Below, in pieces: positions 25,791 through 48,760 of a stretch of DNA of 64,000 nt; position 1 is the stretch's first letter, and the number at the start of each line of letters is the position of its first letter. Made by a program: the position numbers and the translations under genes. The stretch comes from Owenia fusiformis (lineage: Eukaryota; Annelida; Polychaeta; Sabellida; Oweniidae): positions 7,776,571 through 7,840,570 of the forward strand of contig CAIIXF020000011.1 of assembly GCA_903813345.2 (NCBI GenBank). The letters run 5' to 3'. The notes beneath the pieces were generated by a model. It had not been told where the DNA came from and made no database searches. It worked only from the letters and a program-made list of their open reading frames with translations.

Positions 25791-25984
25791 GTTTATTTCC
25801 AAGTTACGATATGAAGAATTTTGATGTCATTCAATATTTTAGCTAGCGAGCATACTTGCATACATTTGCCCTTGTACAATAGACATGAGTAGAAACTAGA
25901 AAAACAGCAACTCCACGGAGTAGCAAATCCCACCGAACAAAACATGTTTTGATAAAAAATTTGAGCCAAATTCATCCACTGGTA

Positions 25985-27215
25985 TTTGAATTATAAAAGA
26001 TTATGTTTTTATGAAACATGGTTGCCATTTTGAAATTCAGCTGTCATCTTTAGATTTTTTCTTTAGCAGAAAATGTCCATCTAATGGTATTTGGGTTATC
26101 AAAGATTACTTTTAAATGAAAAATAGCAGCCATTTTGAAATTCAGCTAACGCCTTTGAAATTTCTTCTGAAGCAGATCTCCTTTTTCCCTAAACATCAGC
26201 ATATAAAATTAGAACCAAATCCATCCACTGGTATTTGAGTTATCATTAATTACGTTTTTTAAGAAAAATGGCGGCCATTTTGAAACTTTAGTGGCCATCT
26301 TGAAAATTTATTTTTGAGCAGAACTTCTTTGCCTCTAGGCATCAGCATATAGAATTTGAACCAAATCCGTCAACTGGTATTTGAGTTATCAAAGGTTACG
26401 TTCTTTTATGAAAAATGGCAACCATTTTGAAATTTAGCTACCGCCTTGAAAATCCCTTCTCCAGCAGAGCTCCTATGTCCCTAGGCATCATCATGTAAAA
26501 TTTGAACCAAATCCATTCAATGGTAATTGAGTTATCAAAGATAATGTTTTTTTACGGAAAATGGCCACCATTTTAAATTTAGCTGCCATCTTGAAATTTA
26601 GCTGCCATCTTGAAAATCCTTTCTCGAGCAGAGCTCCTATGTCCGTAGGCATCAGCATCTAAAATTTCAACCAAATCCATTCAATGGTATTTGAGTTATC
26701 AAAGATAACGTTTTTTACGAAAAATGGCCGCCATTTTGAAATTTAGCTGCCATCTTGAAAATCCTTTCTCGAGCAGAGCTCCTATGTTCCTAGGCATCAG
26801 CATCTAAAATTTGAATCAAATCCATTCAATGGTATTTGAGTTATCAAAGATAACGTTTTTTTATGAAAAATGGCCACCATTTTAAAATTTGGTGGCCATC
26901 TTGAAAATGTCTTCTTGAGCAAGGTTCCTTTGTACCCAGGCAACAGCATATAAAATTTGAACCAAATCCATCCACTAGTATTTGAGTTATTAAAAGATTA
27001 TATTTTTTCTGAAAAATGGCCGCCATTTTGAATTAAGCGGCCATATTGAAAATTCCCTCTCGAGCAGAGGTCCTACACCCATAAGGCATCAGCCTATGAA
27101 ATTTGAATGAAATCCGTCATCCGGTATTTGAGTTATCGCCCGGACACACGAACGGACGGATGAACGGACGGACGAACCGACGGACGAACGGACGGACAGA
27201 CGGACGGACGGACGG
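25985..27215. repeat. Tandem array, about 150-180 bp unit, seven or eight copies, CGGA tail
   Basis: Each unit has TATTTGAGTTATCAAAGAT, an AAAATGGCCGCCATTTTGAAA-type palindrome, ATCTTGAAAATCCTTTCTCG, AGCAGAGCTCCTATGTCC and GGCATCAGCATATAAAATTT. The last copy passes into GAGTTATCGCCCGGACACAC and then about 85 bp of CGGA/CGAA tetranucleotides. A stray inverted copy lies at 60470-60640. Open frames here reflect the array. Confidence 0.85.
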
Positions 27216-27259
27216 CTTTTCTATATCCCCCTCGAACTTCGTTCGGTGGGATAATAATC

Positions 27260-27640
27260 TTGATTTATGTCATTAAAAATTCAAGATTCAGTCAAAGTGA
27301 TATCATATTTGAAATCTACATGTAAAATTACATCTAGCAATACAGTTTTAAAATATATCTATCAACTTTGAAAATTAATTTTCTTTGGAGATGTGACTTC
27401 TCCATAGACCCCATGTTATAAAACCACAAAAAGTGAAAAATCTTGTGCAGATAACATTTTCTTTTACTGGACATATTTTAATTTGTATAACTATCAGGCA
27501 CATGAGGGTAATATGAAAATTGAACCACTAACACTGATGAATATTCAGTTTTAAGGAACTTTCTAATACCCTGTTATGTTATCTACCCCTAACTAGCCAC
27601 CTGGTGGTGAAAATGGTAACCACCTACTCTCATCTGGGTA
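27260..27640. repeat. Dispersed repeat family R1, copy 1
   Basis: It begins TTGATTTATGTCATTAAAAA and runs through CATAGACCCCATGTTATAAA to a CACCTGGTGGTGAAAATGG end. Homologous copies are at 50540-50850 (same orientation, in the receptor gene intron), 55915-56340 (inverted) and 57470-57830 (same orientation, interrupted by a hairpin). Confidence 0.8.
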
Positions 27641-27789
27641 ATTCAGCTAAAATGTATGGTTGAAACATCACTGAAATTCAAATAGGAGAGTATATCCAGG
27701 GCACAACTTATTTATGGTGCACTATAGTTATTATGTGTCTTGAAGAGGGGTACCTTACAAGTTTTAATAGGGCCATATATATACTACTG

Positions 27790-28020
27790 TACTTATGTTG
27801 GATGATGATGATTTTATGTAAACGTATGATAATTTTGGGAGAAATAATGGTGATCATGCCAAAGAAATCAGTAATCATAATATTGAAGAGAATGGTCATA
27901 ACAGAAAAAGAGAATGGTAATCATGACGGAAAAATGGCAGTCATAGAGGAGAGAATGGTAATCATAGGGTAAGAAACACAATCCTAGAAGAGAATGGTAA
28001 ATATGGGAGATGAGAATGAC
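27790..28020. repeat. Imperfect short tandem repeats (GAGAATGGTAATCAT)
   Basis: GAGAATGGTAATCAT-like units of 25-30 bp are repeated about six times with many substitutions. The open frames on both strands result from this simple pattern, since they are rich in Met, Ile and Val. No real gene is supported. Confidence 0.55.
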
Positions 28021-29362
28021 AACAAGAGCATGGCAGTTGTGGGAAGATTTAAGATTAGTCTAGAGTCAAAATGAATTGCAATGATACATACTTGTACTTG
28101 GGATTGGACACCAGCCTACAAACAGGAAATATTAAATAGAACATACAAACCACATGTAATATAGCAGACTTAGTCACAAAGTTCTGGAGCCGTGAGTTCA
28201 GAATTGTGAAAAGTATATTTGTGTGTTTTCATTAAGGAATTAACAATGATAGGCTATTAGGTTATGGGCTAGCCCTTAAATTGCGGTATGGAGGTAGAAT
28301 TTTGGAGACCATGGTAATTACATCCTAATTTGTAATTCTCACCACAATTTGGCAATAATTAAGCAAAATTTTACAGCGTTTAGGAAAAAATCAATATTTA
28401 TACCCCCCGCATGACAAAAGTAGGGGGTACATAGAAAATAATTAATAACTTTACAAAAACATTATGAATAACCACAGAATATATACACATATATGTCATT
28501 GATAACTGGTAAAAATTTGGTGACTATAGGTATGATGGTTGCTATGGAAACAGAATTTGATTGTCAAAATTTGCTAATTTGTGTCTATTTTGGGCGGGCT
28601 AGTTAACGAAAAAATCCTATGCTAGCCAGTTATGCTGCAAAAATAGCATTGTTTTAAGGTTTAGAAAATTGCATATATATGTCCTGCATGCATTAAAATT
28701 GGAATGATGATTGAGTCTCAATTAGAAATATTAAAAAAAAATGTCTATGACACTCCCTATAAATAATCAAAAGTGGGCGTGGCATTTAACTGAATGATCA
28801 AGCCTACTTAACAGTAGATAACTTCAATTGTATAGCCAGTATTATCACAATTTCAACAGAAGGTATGATTCTTGTATCAGTTAACATTTTCTATGATTTT
28901 TCTATCCCTCCTCAATATTTGTAAACCCTCCCCCTCCTCCACCACTCCTCCCGCAGGACAAAAGTAGGGGATACATTGAAAATGATTAATAACTTTACAA
29001 CAATGCAGCAAATAACCACCAATTTTTCAGACAGAATAAATGTATATGTCATCAGTAATTTGAAATAATTCTTGGTGATGATGGTTCTATAGAAACAGGA
29101 TTTGATTGTTGTGAATTTGTGTAGATTGGGTGGGGGGCTAGTTTATGAAGAATCATATCCTAGTAAATTATGCTGCAAAATACCATTGTTTTAAGGTTTA
29201 GGAACTGTGTCCTTTATATATTAAAACTGAAATAATGATAGGATGTCATTCACAAATAAATTTTTTGATGAGATTATAATAATAGGTGACATTAACAAAC
29301 TTTGATTTAGCGGAAGAAAAGAAGGTCTATAATATTGCCCGATCCTTTAATGTTTCACTGCA

Positions 29363-29605
29363 ATGCTTTCATTAGATTGGGGACATTCCATACCCTTTTG
29401 TGCTGTGGGAAAATATATGAGATTAAGGGTTCGAGGACATTCTTATGGAATCTTAGATATTTGCAGTTCAATTGATGGTAGTGGAAAACACTTCAACAAG
29501 GCCTTCAGAGTTCATAAAGTCAGGAATGAGGAATTGGAATCCTTGTTGATTTCAAAATTCCATGAATCTGGAGAGTATTCAGCTTACTTATTGTATGATC
29601 TGTAA
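29363..29605 (+). CDS. Unidentified ORF inside the 4.4 kb inverted-repeat element
   Basis: An 80-codon frame starts at ATG 29363. A stop lies a few codons upstream in the same frame. The translation has varied, protein-like composition: hydrophobic near the start and mixed charge later, including the stretch RVHKVRNEELESLLISKF. No domain or family is recognised and no splice partner was established. It could be a piece of the element's own gene, an exon of an unknown gene, or chance. Confidence 0.25.
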   Translation: MLSLDWGHSIPFCAVGKYMRLRVRGHSYGILDICSSIDGSGKHFNKAFRVHKVRNEELESLLISKFHESGEYSAYLLYDL

Positions 29606-29645
29606 AATGAAGCCCTCTGATTGGTCAGTTCTTGTTCTGTACCAA

Positions 29646-29925
29646 TCTGTATTGCTACTGAGATTGTCCTTATTGATCATCTCCTTAGCAATACAGAAAA
29701 TATTGGGACGGAGGGGACAATCTCAGTAGCAATACAGAATATTTCATAGGAATTACCTTCTGAGTAAAATGTATTGGCCTAAGACCACACGATAAAAATG
29801 TTATAGAATGATTCGAGGTGCAATACAGGATACATTCTGCTCTCAATATTATGTATTGTCTCTTTCCAACACAGAATTTCTCGAGCAGAATATATACTGT
29901 ATTGCATTTCAAATCATTCAATAAC
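29646..29925. repeat. Two adjacent hairpins
   Basis: The first hairpin pairs ATTGCTACTGAGATTGTCC (29651) with GGACAATCTCAGTAGCAAT (29715). The second pairs 29801-29845 (TTATAGAATGATTCGAGGTG and onward) with 29880-29925, giving a stem of about 40 bp around AATACAGGATACATTCTGCTC. They sit in the interior of the 4.4 kb element and are not coding. Confidence 0.65.
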
Positions 29926-30499
29926 TTATATTACTGCTACTTCAACTAAAGCCTTAGTTGATATTGAAAACAATGAGTTATATCAAAGTACCAAACATTT
30001 AAGAATGACATGAAGAATGGAAAGTTTGGAAAGACTGTCCAATATACTGAGTTACATATCAGAACATGATTGATATATCACTGTACTTTGAAACACCAGA
30101 GAATGGAACATCAGCCAGTTGACGAAATGTGTTTGGAAATTTGGCTACTTGGTAAAGGACATGTTGCCACAAACACTTTCACTGTTTTGTAAGTTGTGAC
30201 ACACCCTTCTGCCTGGATAACTGCAATTTGCTTTTTGCTAAGCACCATAGAATCTGTCCTCATGGACTTTCCATGATTCCATGGCTCTCCATGAGTTTTT
30301 ATTACAAACTGAATGGTGTTTCTTCATATTGATTTGGGCGCATCAAATGATTTAGTATTGATCCTAATACGGGCATTTAACAAATTCTTAAGAAGCAATA
30401 CCTCCTAACACTGGGTGGATTTTTTGACTTGAGTAAGTGCTGAAAGTCCTGATGATATCCATAGAGTCTTGATTCTGTGATATCAAATGGCTTGATAAA

Positions 30500-30680
30500 C
30501 ACCACCAATCTGCACTCATGGTACATTAATAGTACCGTACAGTGCCATTCTATTATGGTGGTGTACAGTGTCCATGGTACTGTACAATACTATTTTAGCC
30601 TGGTACCATATATTACCATACCATATAGTACCATAGCCCAAACAGTACCATAACATACTGTTGGAGATACACAACTGTAT
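30500..30680. repeat. TACCAT/ATGGTAC-rich tract
   Basis: GGTAC, TACCATA and ATGGTAC words recur about a dozen times in both orientations, for example ACCATATATTACCATACCAT. This gives a self-complementary low-complexity tract. Confidence 0.5.
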
Positions 30681-30952
30681 GTGATTTTACGGTACTGTTG
30701 CCTGTGAAGCTGTAAAATGGACGTTAACTGTTATCTTCATTATTGATCATGAATCTTTTTAATACCAATAAGGAACTTTGCGTGCCTGTTGATTGTTGGT
30801 TGTATTGTTGAGGTTTTGATTTTGACAGCATTGTACCTACCCCGTGACCTCCTTTTATGGTACATTCCCCCATCATCTAGCTAAGATTTGACACCAGGAA
30901 ATATTGTATCTACGCTAAGCAATGTCAGAAGATACATTATATTGTAGCAGGC

Positions 30953-31207
30953 ATGGTTCTGATGATCAGGAGTGATGAAGAGATGTATTATTTTGGTTTA
31001 TATCACAACCCAATGAGGTGTGTATTAATGATTAACTTTCCTGTTATCTCAAAATCTGCTTGGAACTATACCATAGGATTGCTATGGGAATTCCTCAAAG
31101 AGAAAATTGTAGGGAATAAGGAATGGGTACCATTAACACGATTTGAGAAATTATTGGCATACATTAAACCTATTTTAAAACAGCATTTATATGATCATAA
31201 TCAATGA
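30953..31207 (+). CDS. Second unidentified ORF inside the 4.4 kb element
   Basis: An 84-codon frame runs from ATG 30953 to a stop at about 31207. The frame is also open upstream to a possible splice acceptor (CAG near 30897). The protein reads like a C-terminal segment, with aromatic-rich SDEEMYYFGLYHNPMRC followed by a basic helical part (LTRFEKLLAYIKPILKQHL). I do not recognise a family. It may join to the ORF at 29363 in an element-encoded gene, but no connecting exon was proven. Confidence 0.3.
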   Translation: MVLMIRSDEEMYYFGLYHNPMRCVLMINFPVISKSAWNYTIGLLWEFLKEKIVGNKEWVPLTRFEKLLAYIKPILKQHLYDHNQ

Positions 31208-32672
31208 TTCCTAGCCCTCTGAAGTTTGAAAAATAAAAAACCTGGGTGTTAATCCATAGATAATCCTTGAAAATAGAAATATCTTTTGGGGATTATATGG
31301 TGCAGTTTTATAGTCAATAAAATGGTTTAAAGTGTATTGATGTTTTTAACCCGATTCATTCTACAAACAACATGCGGTCCTTTGTTTGACAATCGAATCC
31401 TTTTTCCATAGCAACCATCAAACCTATAATCACCATAATCTTTTTCCAGTTACTTATGACATATACATGTGTAATTTTTAGTATGTTAAGACGAGGGGAG
31501 TGGCATAAATATTTGGGGATGAACAAAATGATAAAAAAGTTAACTGATTTGTGTAGAAATGTTGATCTATTAAGTAGGTTTAATCATACAGTTAAATGTC
31601 ACGCTCACTTTGGATTATAAAGAAGGATGGGTCATAGTGAAATCTAAAAAATCTAATTGAAACCCAATCATCATTTCATTTTAATGCATGCAGGACATAC
31701 ATATGCAGTTTTCTAAACCTTAAAACAATGCTAATTTTGCAGCAGAATTCGCTAGGATAGTTTTCTTTGTGAACCAGCCCCCCCCCTCCCAATATCTTCT
31801 TAGTTGTGACGATCAAATCCTGTTTAGAAACTATCATACCTATAATTACCAAGAATTTTTTCAATTACTGATGACATATACATTTATCCTGTCTGAAAAA
31901 TTGATAGTTATTCGCTGCATTGTTGTAAAGTTATTAATAATTTTCAAGGTATCCCCTACTTTTGTCACGCGGGAGGGGTGGTGGTGACGAAGGAGGGGTT
32001 ATAAATATTGAGGGGGATGAACAAAATCATATAAACTGTTAACTGATACCAGAATCCTACATTCTGTTGAAATTGTGATAATACAGGCTATACAATTGAA
32101 GTTATCTACTGTTAAGTAGGCTTGATCATTCACTTAAATGCCACGCCCACTTTGGATTATTTAGAGGGGGTGGGTCATAGAAAATTTTTTAAAAAATATT
32201 TCTGATTGAGACTCAATCATCATTCCAATTTTAATGCATGCAGGACATATATATGCAATTTTCTAAACCTTAAATCAATGCTATTTTTGCAGCATAACTT
32301 GCTTACATAGCATTTTTTCGTTAACGAGCCCCACAAAATAGACACAAATTAACAAATTTTGACAATCACATTCTGTTTCCATAGCAACCATCATACCTAT
32401 AGTCACCAATTTTTTACCAGTTATTAATGACATATATGTGCATATATTCTGAAAAAAAATGTGGTTATTCATAATGTTTTTGTAAAGTTATTAATTATTT
32501 TCTATGTACCCCCTACTTTTGTCATGTGGGGGGTATAAATATTGATTTTTTCCTAAACGCTGTAAAATTTTGCTTAATTATTGCCAAATTGTGGTGAGAA
32601 TTACAAATTAGGATGTAACTAGCATGGTCTCCAAAATTCTACCTCCATACCGCAATTTAAGAGCTAGCCCAC

Positions 32673-34003
32673 CACCTATATTCGATATGGTCAAATTCAG
32701 CACTAGTTGGACGGAATGTCGTAAAAAGCACGGACCGAATGTCAAGGTGGGTGCATATTTGTACTGACATTCTGTCGAACGAGTGTAGAATTTCACCATG
32801 TTGAATGGACTATCATTAATTATTCTGATTCAAACATAAAAATTAACATTGTTCAAATAATTAAAGCATATCCCATATTGTTGCATGTATTGTTTTTCCA
32901 GATTCTATTAAAACGCAGTAATGGCACTTGCATTGCTATAGCTGCATTATGTCCAACAGAAGTATTATATTCTTGGGATATTATCATTCTGATACTCATA
33001 GCATCTTTCTGTTTCACTGAGAAGATTTGAGATGTCATGGTTTATCATCATGGGATATTATAGTTCTGCCTCCCCATTTAAATTAGCTATGCTTATTTTT
33101 GGATCCTTGCTTCACACCTGGCTTGCTACGGTATATCTTATAAAATTCAAAGCCAAAAGCAAGCTGAATAAGGAGGAAATAAACCTTTGTTGGACTGACT
33201 ACCAGTTTGAAACCTTCCATGACCCTACACTTGGCTGCAATAATAAACATTAAGAAGCATTTCATATTACAATTTCCAAAGAACTTCATAAGGTCATTGT
33301 TAAAAGTTTCAAAATGTATATTTTACATGTATTTTGAAGACAGTCATTTGAACATTCTATGTAAGCTTCAAAAGCTAGTTATAAATACTTATTATATATA
33401 CATACATGCATATGTAACATCCCAAACAGGTGCATGGTACAGAGTTTATTAAAAGTATTGAAACCAGCATATATTAATTGTGTTAATCTCAAACCAGCAA
33501 ACCAGACAGAGTCAATATGATGGTAGAATAACCCACACATCATCTGTTTAAAGGTGAACATGGTAAATTCAGTTATCTTTGAAGATAATTAATTTCAGAT
33601 TGCCCCGCTCCTTCTCCTCAAAAATAATTGACTATTACCATGGGCTTTCCTAAGCCATGTTGTAATTGAACTACATTGTACACATACATGTTATCGTGTA
33701 TTTTATAGAAAAAGAGTTAAGGTTTTTTGAGTGATAAAAACAACACTGAAAAACTTGTAGCGTTCCCCACTTTCAGACATATGCCATATGGTCTGTACGG
33801 CATTCCTCATGCAGCATATGATTTATAAAATATCACCCGTCATATGTCATATGGTTCAAAGGACAAAAAAAATATCCGAATCTACCTTATCCTTTGACTG
33901 ACCTTTCTTATTCCTGCCGTTTCTATGTCCATTTACTTTAATTCTTGCTAATTCCACTAATAATTTTATATTCTAAATGAATCCTCACAAGAAACCACCA
34001 TAC
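32673..34003. other. Region expected to hold the catalase 3' end; not resolved
   Basis: The catalase frame leaves exon 10 at 34004 through a good GT donor, so a last coding exon of about 20-30 codons should lie downstream on the minus strand. I searched this stretch for an acceptor followed by a short frame ending in an SKL/ANL-type tripeptide and found no convincing candidate. Short ORFs on both strands (for example 32853-33038 and 33032-33253) have no recognised features. Confidence 0.4.
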
Positions 34004-45088
<11,085 letters not shown>

Positions 45089-45399
45089 GTTTACTGCTTT
45101 TAAAACGCTGACAATTTTGATTCTTTGGAGTGTTTTACAGATTCCGTGTTGCAAATATTGTAATGTTCTCGTAAGAAGTGACTTTCAATCTAAGTCCAAA
45201 GTTCAAGGTCTTTTTACATGCTGCCATCTATAATTACAGCATTGAAGGAAATGACACGTTCAGTTATAAACGCCATCTTTATAAGCCTACCTATTTCATT
45301 ATCATTATTTGGAATTTATATTTCGATTCAGTCAAGACTTTCTCCGGTCTCCCCCCTTTCTCCTAGGCTGCACATTTATAAACATATGATCAAATATAC

Positions 45400-47240
45400 A
45401 CTCCCCTCCAAAAGTTTGAAACTTCTTCATATTTGAATTTTTATTTACATAACTTAGGCTACGAGGAAAATACTTGATAGAAATGTAAATTGACTTCATT
45501 TCCTATAAGCTTATGCCTCCAAATTTTCCCAATTTTTTCCTCAATTACAATAGGATGGTAAATCTAATGAATTTTTGAAAATCGACATTCCCATGTAGGC
45601 CTAAACCAATGGGAAATGGTAGGTTTGCCGCGAGTCATATGAGCTACGAGGAAAATACTTATGATATTGATAGAAATGTAAATTGACTTCATTTCCTATG
45701 CCTCCAAATTTTCCCAATTTTTTCCTCAATTACAATAGGATATGAAAATTGATGGCAAATCTAATGAATTTTTGAAAATCGACATTCCCATGTAAACCAA
45801 TGGGAAATGGTAGGTTTACCGCAAGTCAAATGATGATGAATATTCATCCATCCGAGTCCTTGCAAAAAATACAAGTAAGGTAAGCTCAGTCCATTTAATT
45901 TGCTAATTTTATTGAATAATGAAATTGATACGTTTCTTCAGGTTTCAAAAAGCCTTATAGATCTTCAAAGTCAAACTTCCCACATTGAAATAACACATTA
46001 GGCGAAAATGGTTTTCAAAAATGACTTTTAAGCTCTGTAGGGGAACATGGGGCAAAACGGCCCTCTGGGGCAAAGTGGCCCATCGAAATATCTTTTGAAC
46101 TATAAAAAGATGGTTCTTCAAAAGTCACAAAATTGAATTTTGAAATATCTGCCACCTTCTCGAGCGTCCATTTTTAACCAAGCAGCGTCTCGCTTTACGT
46201 AAGAGGTAATTCTACTTTCCCCCTCTTTTTTTGGAAATTACCCCTCTCACGAGAATCTCTAAAAAATCCGGCAACAATAGAATATCGTTTTGATTTAACA
46301 TTTTACATAGAGTGTGCACATTTATTCTTTATTTGTAAAAATTTCGAGCTTCAAATATTAGGCAAATTAAAATGACGTCTATTTGAAAACTCACATGTCT
46401 TTGGGGCAAAACGGCCCACACATGTTATAACATACAAAAACCTTATTGTGCAAGAACAATTGGTTTTCAAATGTAACAATTTTAACATCTGGCTTGTGCC
46501 TAATTTCCTTCCGACACATATCGAATGACTAGAATTATGGTAGGCGTTAAGAATACTTTATCTGTCAAAGTTCTGAACGTCTGAGATAAGATGTTTGTGG
46601 ACGAGTCTTGTAATTGATTAATTTTGGTTTCAAAACCCATGTAACAGAGGGTGGGCCGTTTTGCCCCACCCATGGGCCGTTTTGCCCCACTCTCGACAAT
46701 ATTTTTGACCATTGAAAAATCACAGAAGATAGTCCTAGGAAAGTATAAAACACTCGAAAAATGTAAACCACAAACCATTAATAAAGTGGAACATCAAAGT
46801 GCGCGATGATTGACAGATACGAAAATACCCCGTACAGAACAACTTAAAATTAATTTTTTGGGGCCGCTTTGCCCCATGTTCCCTCGTGTAGCTTAACTTT
46901 CGTATTCAAAAAGTAAGCTGAACACTCGGCACGTTGGATAATTCAATTTTCTTTATAAAAATATTTTTTGGTGAATCATTTACTGGATATATAGATATCC
47001 TGAAATCAGATTTGCCCCGAACACACCATTTCCTATTGGTTTACATAGGAATGACGATTTTCGAAAATTCATCAAAATTATAAAATTTCTATACCTTTAT
47101 TGTATTGAGAGAAAAATTGGGGAAATTTGGAGGCATTGGAAATGAAGACAAGTTACATTTCAATCATGTATTTTCCTCACAAGTCAAGTAAATTATAAAA
47201 ATTCAAATATAAAGATGCTTTAATATGTAATTCAATGATG
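45400..47240. mobile_element. Inverted-repeat element interrupted by a TTAA element
   Basis: The left segment contains TACACTCCCCTCCAAAAGTT, a terminus that looks like those of Tc1/mariner elements. Two direct copies of a 200-bp block follow (CTACGAGGAAAATACTTGAT through to CAATGGGAAATGGTAGGTTT). The right segment (47020-47240) is an inverted copy of that block. The TTAA-flanked element 46028-46896 sits between them, so it may have inserted into the older one. The right terminus of the outer element is uncertain. Confidence 0.55.
46028..46896. mobile_element. TTAA-flanked MITE with GGGGAACATGGGGC ends
   Basis: TTAA at 46028-46031 and at 46893-46896 flanks terminal inverted repeats that share GGGAACATGGGGCAAA on the left, with the mirror TTTGCCCCATGTTCCC on the right. 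Several internal GGGGCAAAACGGCCC/GGGCCGTTTTGCCCC words add subterminal inverted repeats. TTAA duplication is typical of piggyBac-type transposition. No transposase is present. Minus-strand frames at 46500-46778 are not genes. Confidence 0.75.
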
Positions 47241-47616
47241 AGGGAGATCCGAGCTAAGGGTGCCAAACTTTACTTGACTAAAGCACGAAAACTGTAAAAA
47301 GCTAAACGTAATATTTCCAATAAACACGGCTTTAGAAACGGGCAATCTATTTTATTTAATAAGCAACCAACGCGGTGATTAATTCCACGCATTCCTGACA
47401 AATAGGGTTCGGACCACTGGGATTCGAACGAATTTGGCGACCAGCCTTTTTACGTTTAAATTGTCTAGTTCAAAGTAGTTTCAAGATGTGGGACATCCTC
47501 CGAACACAGGCCTCCAGACTTGGGACCACATTAGTTATAATTTCATTTAGAAGTGATTAATTTACTTAGTAAACTTACATGTACTGCAATATCATAATAT
47601 GTGCTTAAATACTAAG

Positions 47617-48257
47617 CAAATATTTCATTCTATGAAGGGCAATACCTGTTCATCTTTCAATGATTTTTGCAGTATGTATTGCCCGCAGCCCGTAGGGCGA
47701 GGGAAATACATGCTGCAAAAATCATTGAAAGTGCAACAGGTATTGCCCGAACATAGAATGAAATATTTGTTTTATTATATCATTGCTAGACATTCGCTTA
47801 CTTTGCAGACTGCCCGGGCAGACTGGCACTCTTGTAATATTCCCCATCACTCGTTCGCAGTTCCAAAAAAATCGACTAAAATTCCATCCAGAACGATTTT
47901 ATCGATAGATTTAACGTCTATTTCGTTTGTGGACATAACACTTGAAAATGTTCTAAGACATTAGATGTCATTCCGTTGATTTAATGGTGTTTTTAGAATG
48001 CACATCCCTCAAGATGTCGTTCTTTTCATCGGAATTCAGACTTTTAAATCTTTTTCCGTCTGCCATTTTGATGCATGTCACAACTGTACTGGACGAAACG
48101 GGACGATTCAGAATTCCCGGGCGGGCAATACGCCGGGCAATACGTCTTTTATAATTCCAAAATTAAGGGAGCTGTGAAATACGCTTTGGTATTTTTGATC
48201 ACATGGTACTGAATCAGCCAATCAAAGGACACAAATTCTAGCAATGATATAATAAAA
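47617..48257. mobile_element. Adjacent foldbacks with GGGCAATAC boxes
   Basis: The first foldback (47617-47769) pairs AAATATTTCATTCTATG with CATAGAATGAAATATTT and GGGCAATACCTG with CAGGTATTGCCC. The second (47770-48257) has perfect ends TTTTATTATATCATTGCTAGA and mirror. GGGCAATACG words recur near 48128-48145. The open frame 47599-47964 spans the repeats and is not supported. Confidence 0.65.
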
Positions 48258-48760
48258 TGACATATTCCGGGATATATCATGGAAAACCATGGTCAGGTCT
48301 CGTGATTAATGGCTATTTTTTAATGTATATTGATGTATATTTGTGTCCAGTTTAAAACTATGCATTTGAGTTTTCTGAAACTTTCTTTTTTTTAAGTAAT
48401 ACAACTATAAATAAGCAATAGCTCATTTCCCTCAAGAAAGACTTAATAATTTTGAATACAACTTTTCTTTAGTACTTTCAATTTAGATATATATAATAGG
48501 ATTTATTTGTACCAATACAGGTACCTGTTGAAGCTATTTGGAATCTGAAAGTGAGCTTTACAGGGAAAGTGAAAGTCAGATTTCAGGGGTCACGTCATAA
48601 GAGTTTAGAAAAAACAATTTATTTCAAAGTTTTGTTCCAGAATTCTATTTGTTTACTACAGGCCTCCTAGACTTCCAACAACGCGAACGTCAGTTCTGAC
48701 TGATCTCTTTTCGGATCTCTGTCCGTGATTGGAGAAATATGTTCGGGAAATATGTTCGGG

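Larger units (their letters stand above)
23679..27255. mobile_element. 3.6 kb region with perfect 20-bp terminal inverted repeats
   Basis: ATTATCCCACCGAACGAAGT at 23679-23698 is the exact reverse complement of 27236-27255. Between them lie the CATGGAAA repeat cluster, AT-rich DNA and a tandem array of GCCATTTT units with a CGGA tail. No transposase is recognisable. It is either a non-autonomous DNA transposon or two separate copies of one terminus. A related CAAATCCCACCGAACAAAAC end occurs at 25925 and its reverse near 60605. Confidence 0.55.
28265..32672. mobile_element. 4.4 kb inverted-repeat element with about 1 kb arms
   Basis: The left arm (about 28265-29238) and right arm (about 31669-32672) are inverted copies. 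Outer ends are GCTAGCCCTTAAATTGCGG and its mirror near 32655-32671. Each arm is built of repeated blocks of about 500 bp containing GGACAAAAGTAGGGGATACA, ATGATGGTTGCTATGGAAAC and TTAAAATTGGAATGATGATT. Part of a third block lies at 31380-31668. The interior (29240-31380) holds two ORFs that I cannot identify. The structure resembles a large foldback DNA transposon. It lies just downstream of the recognised catalase exons. Confidence 0.75.

Noticed and set aside
29646-29925. miRNA precursor candidates
   Set aside because: The hairpins lie inside a repeat element, and similar MITE-type hairpins are frequent across the window. Nothing in sequence alone favours a miRNA.
33262-33290. Candidate catalase terminal exon ending in a KL tripeptide on the minus strand
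   Set aside because: An in-frame stop lies a few codons upstream and no splice acceptor precedes it, so it cannot join to exon 10 at 34004.
47395-47450. Possible tRNA or tRNA-derived SINE (B-box-like GTTCGAATCCCAG on the minus strand)
   Set aside because: A B-box-like word is present, but no cloverleaf with acceptor stem and A box could be built, and no SINE body or tail was seen.
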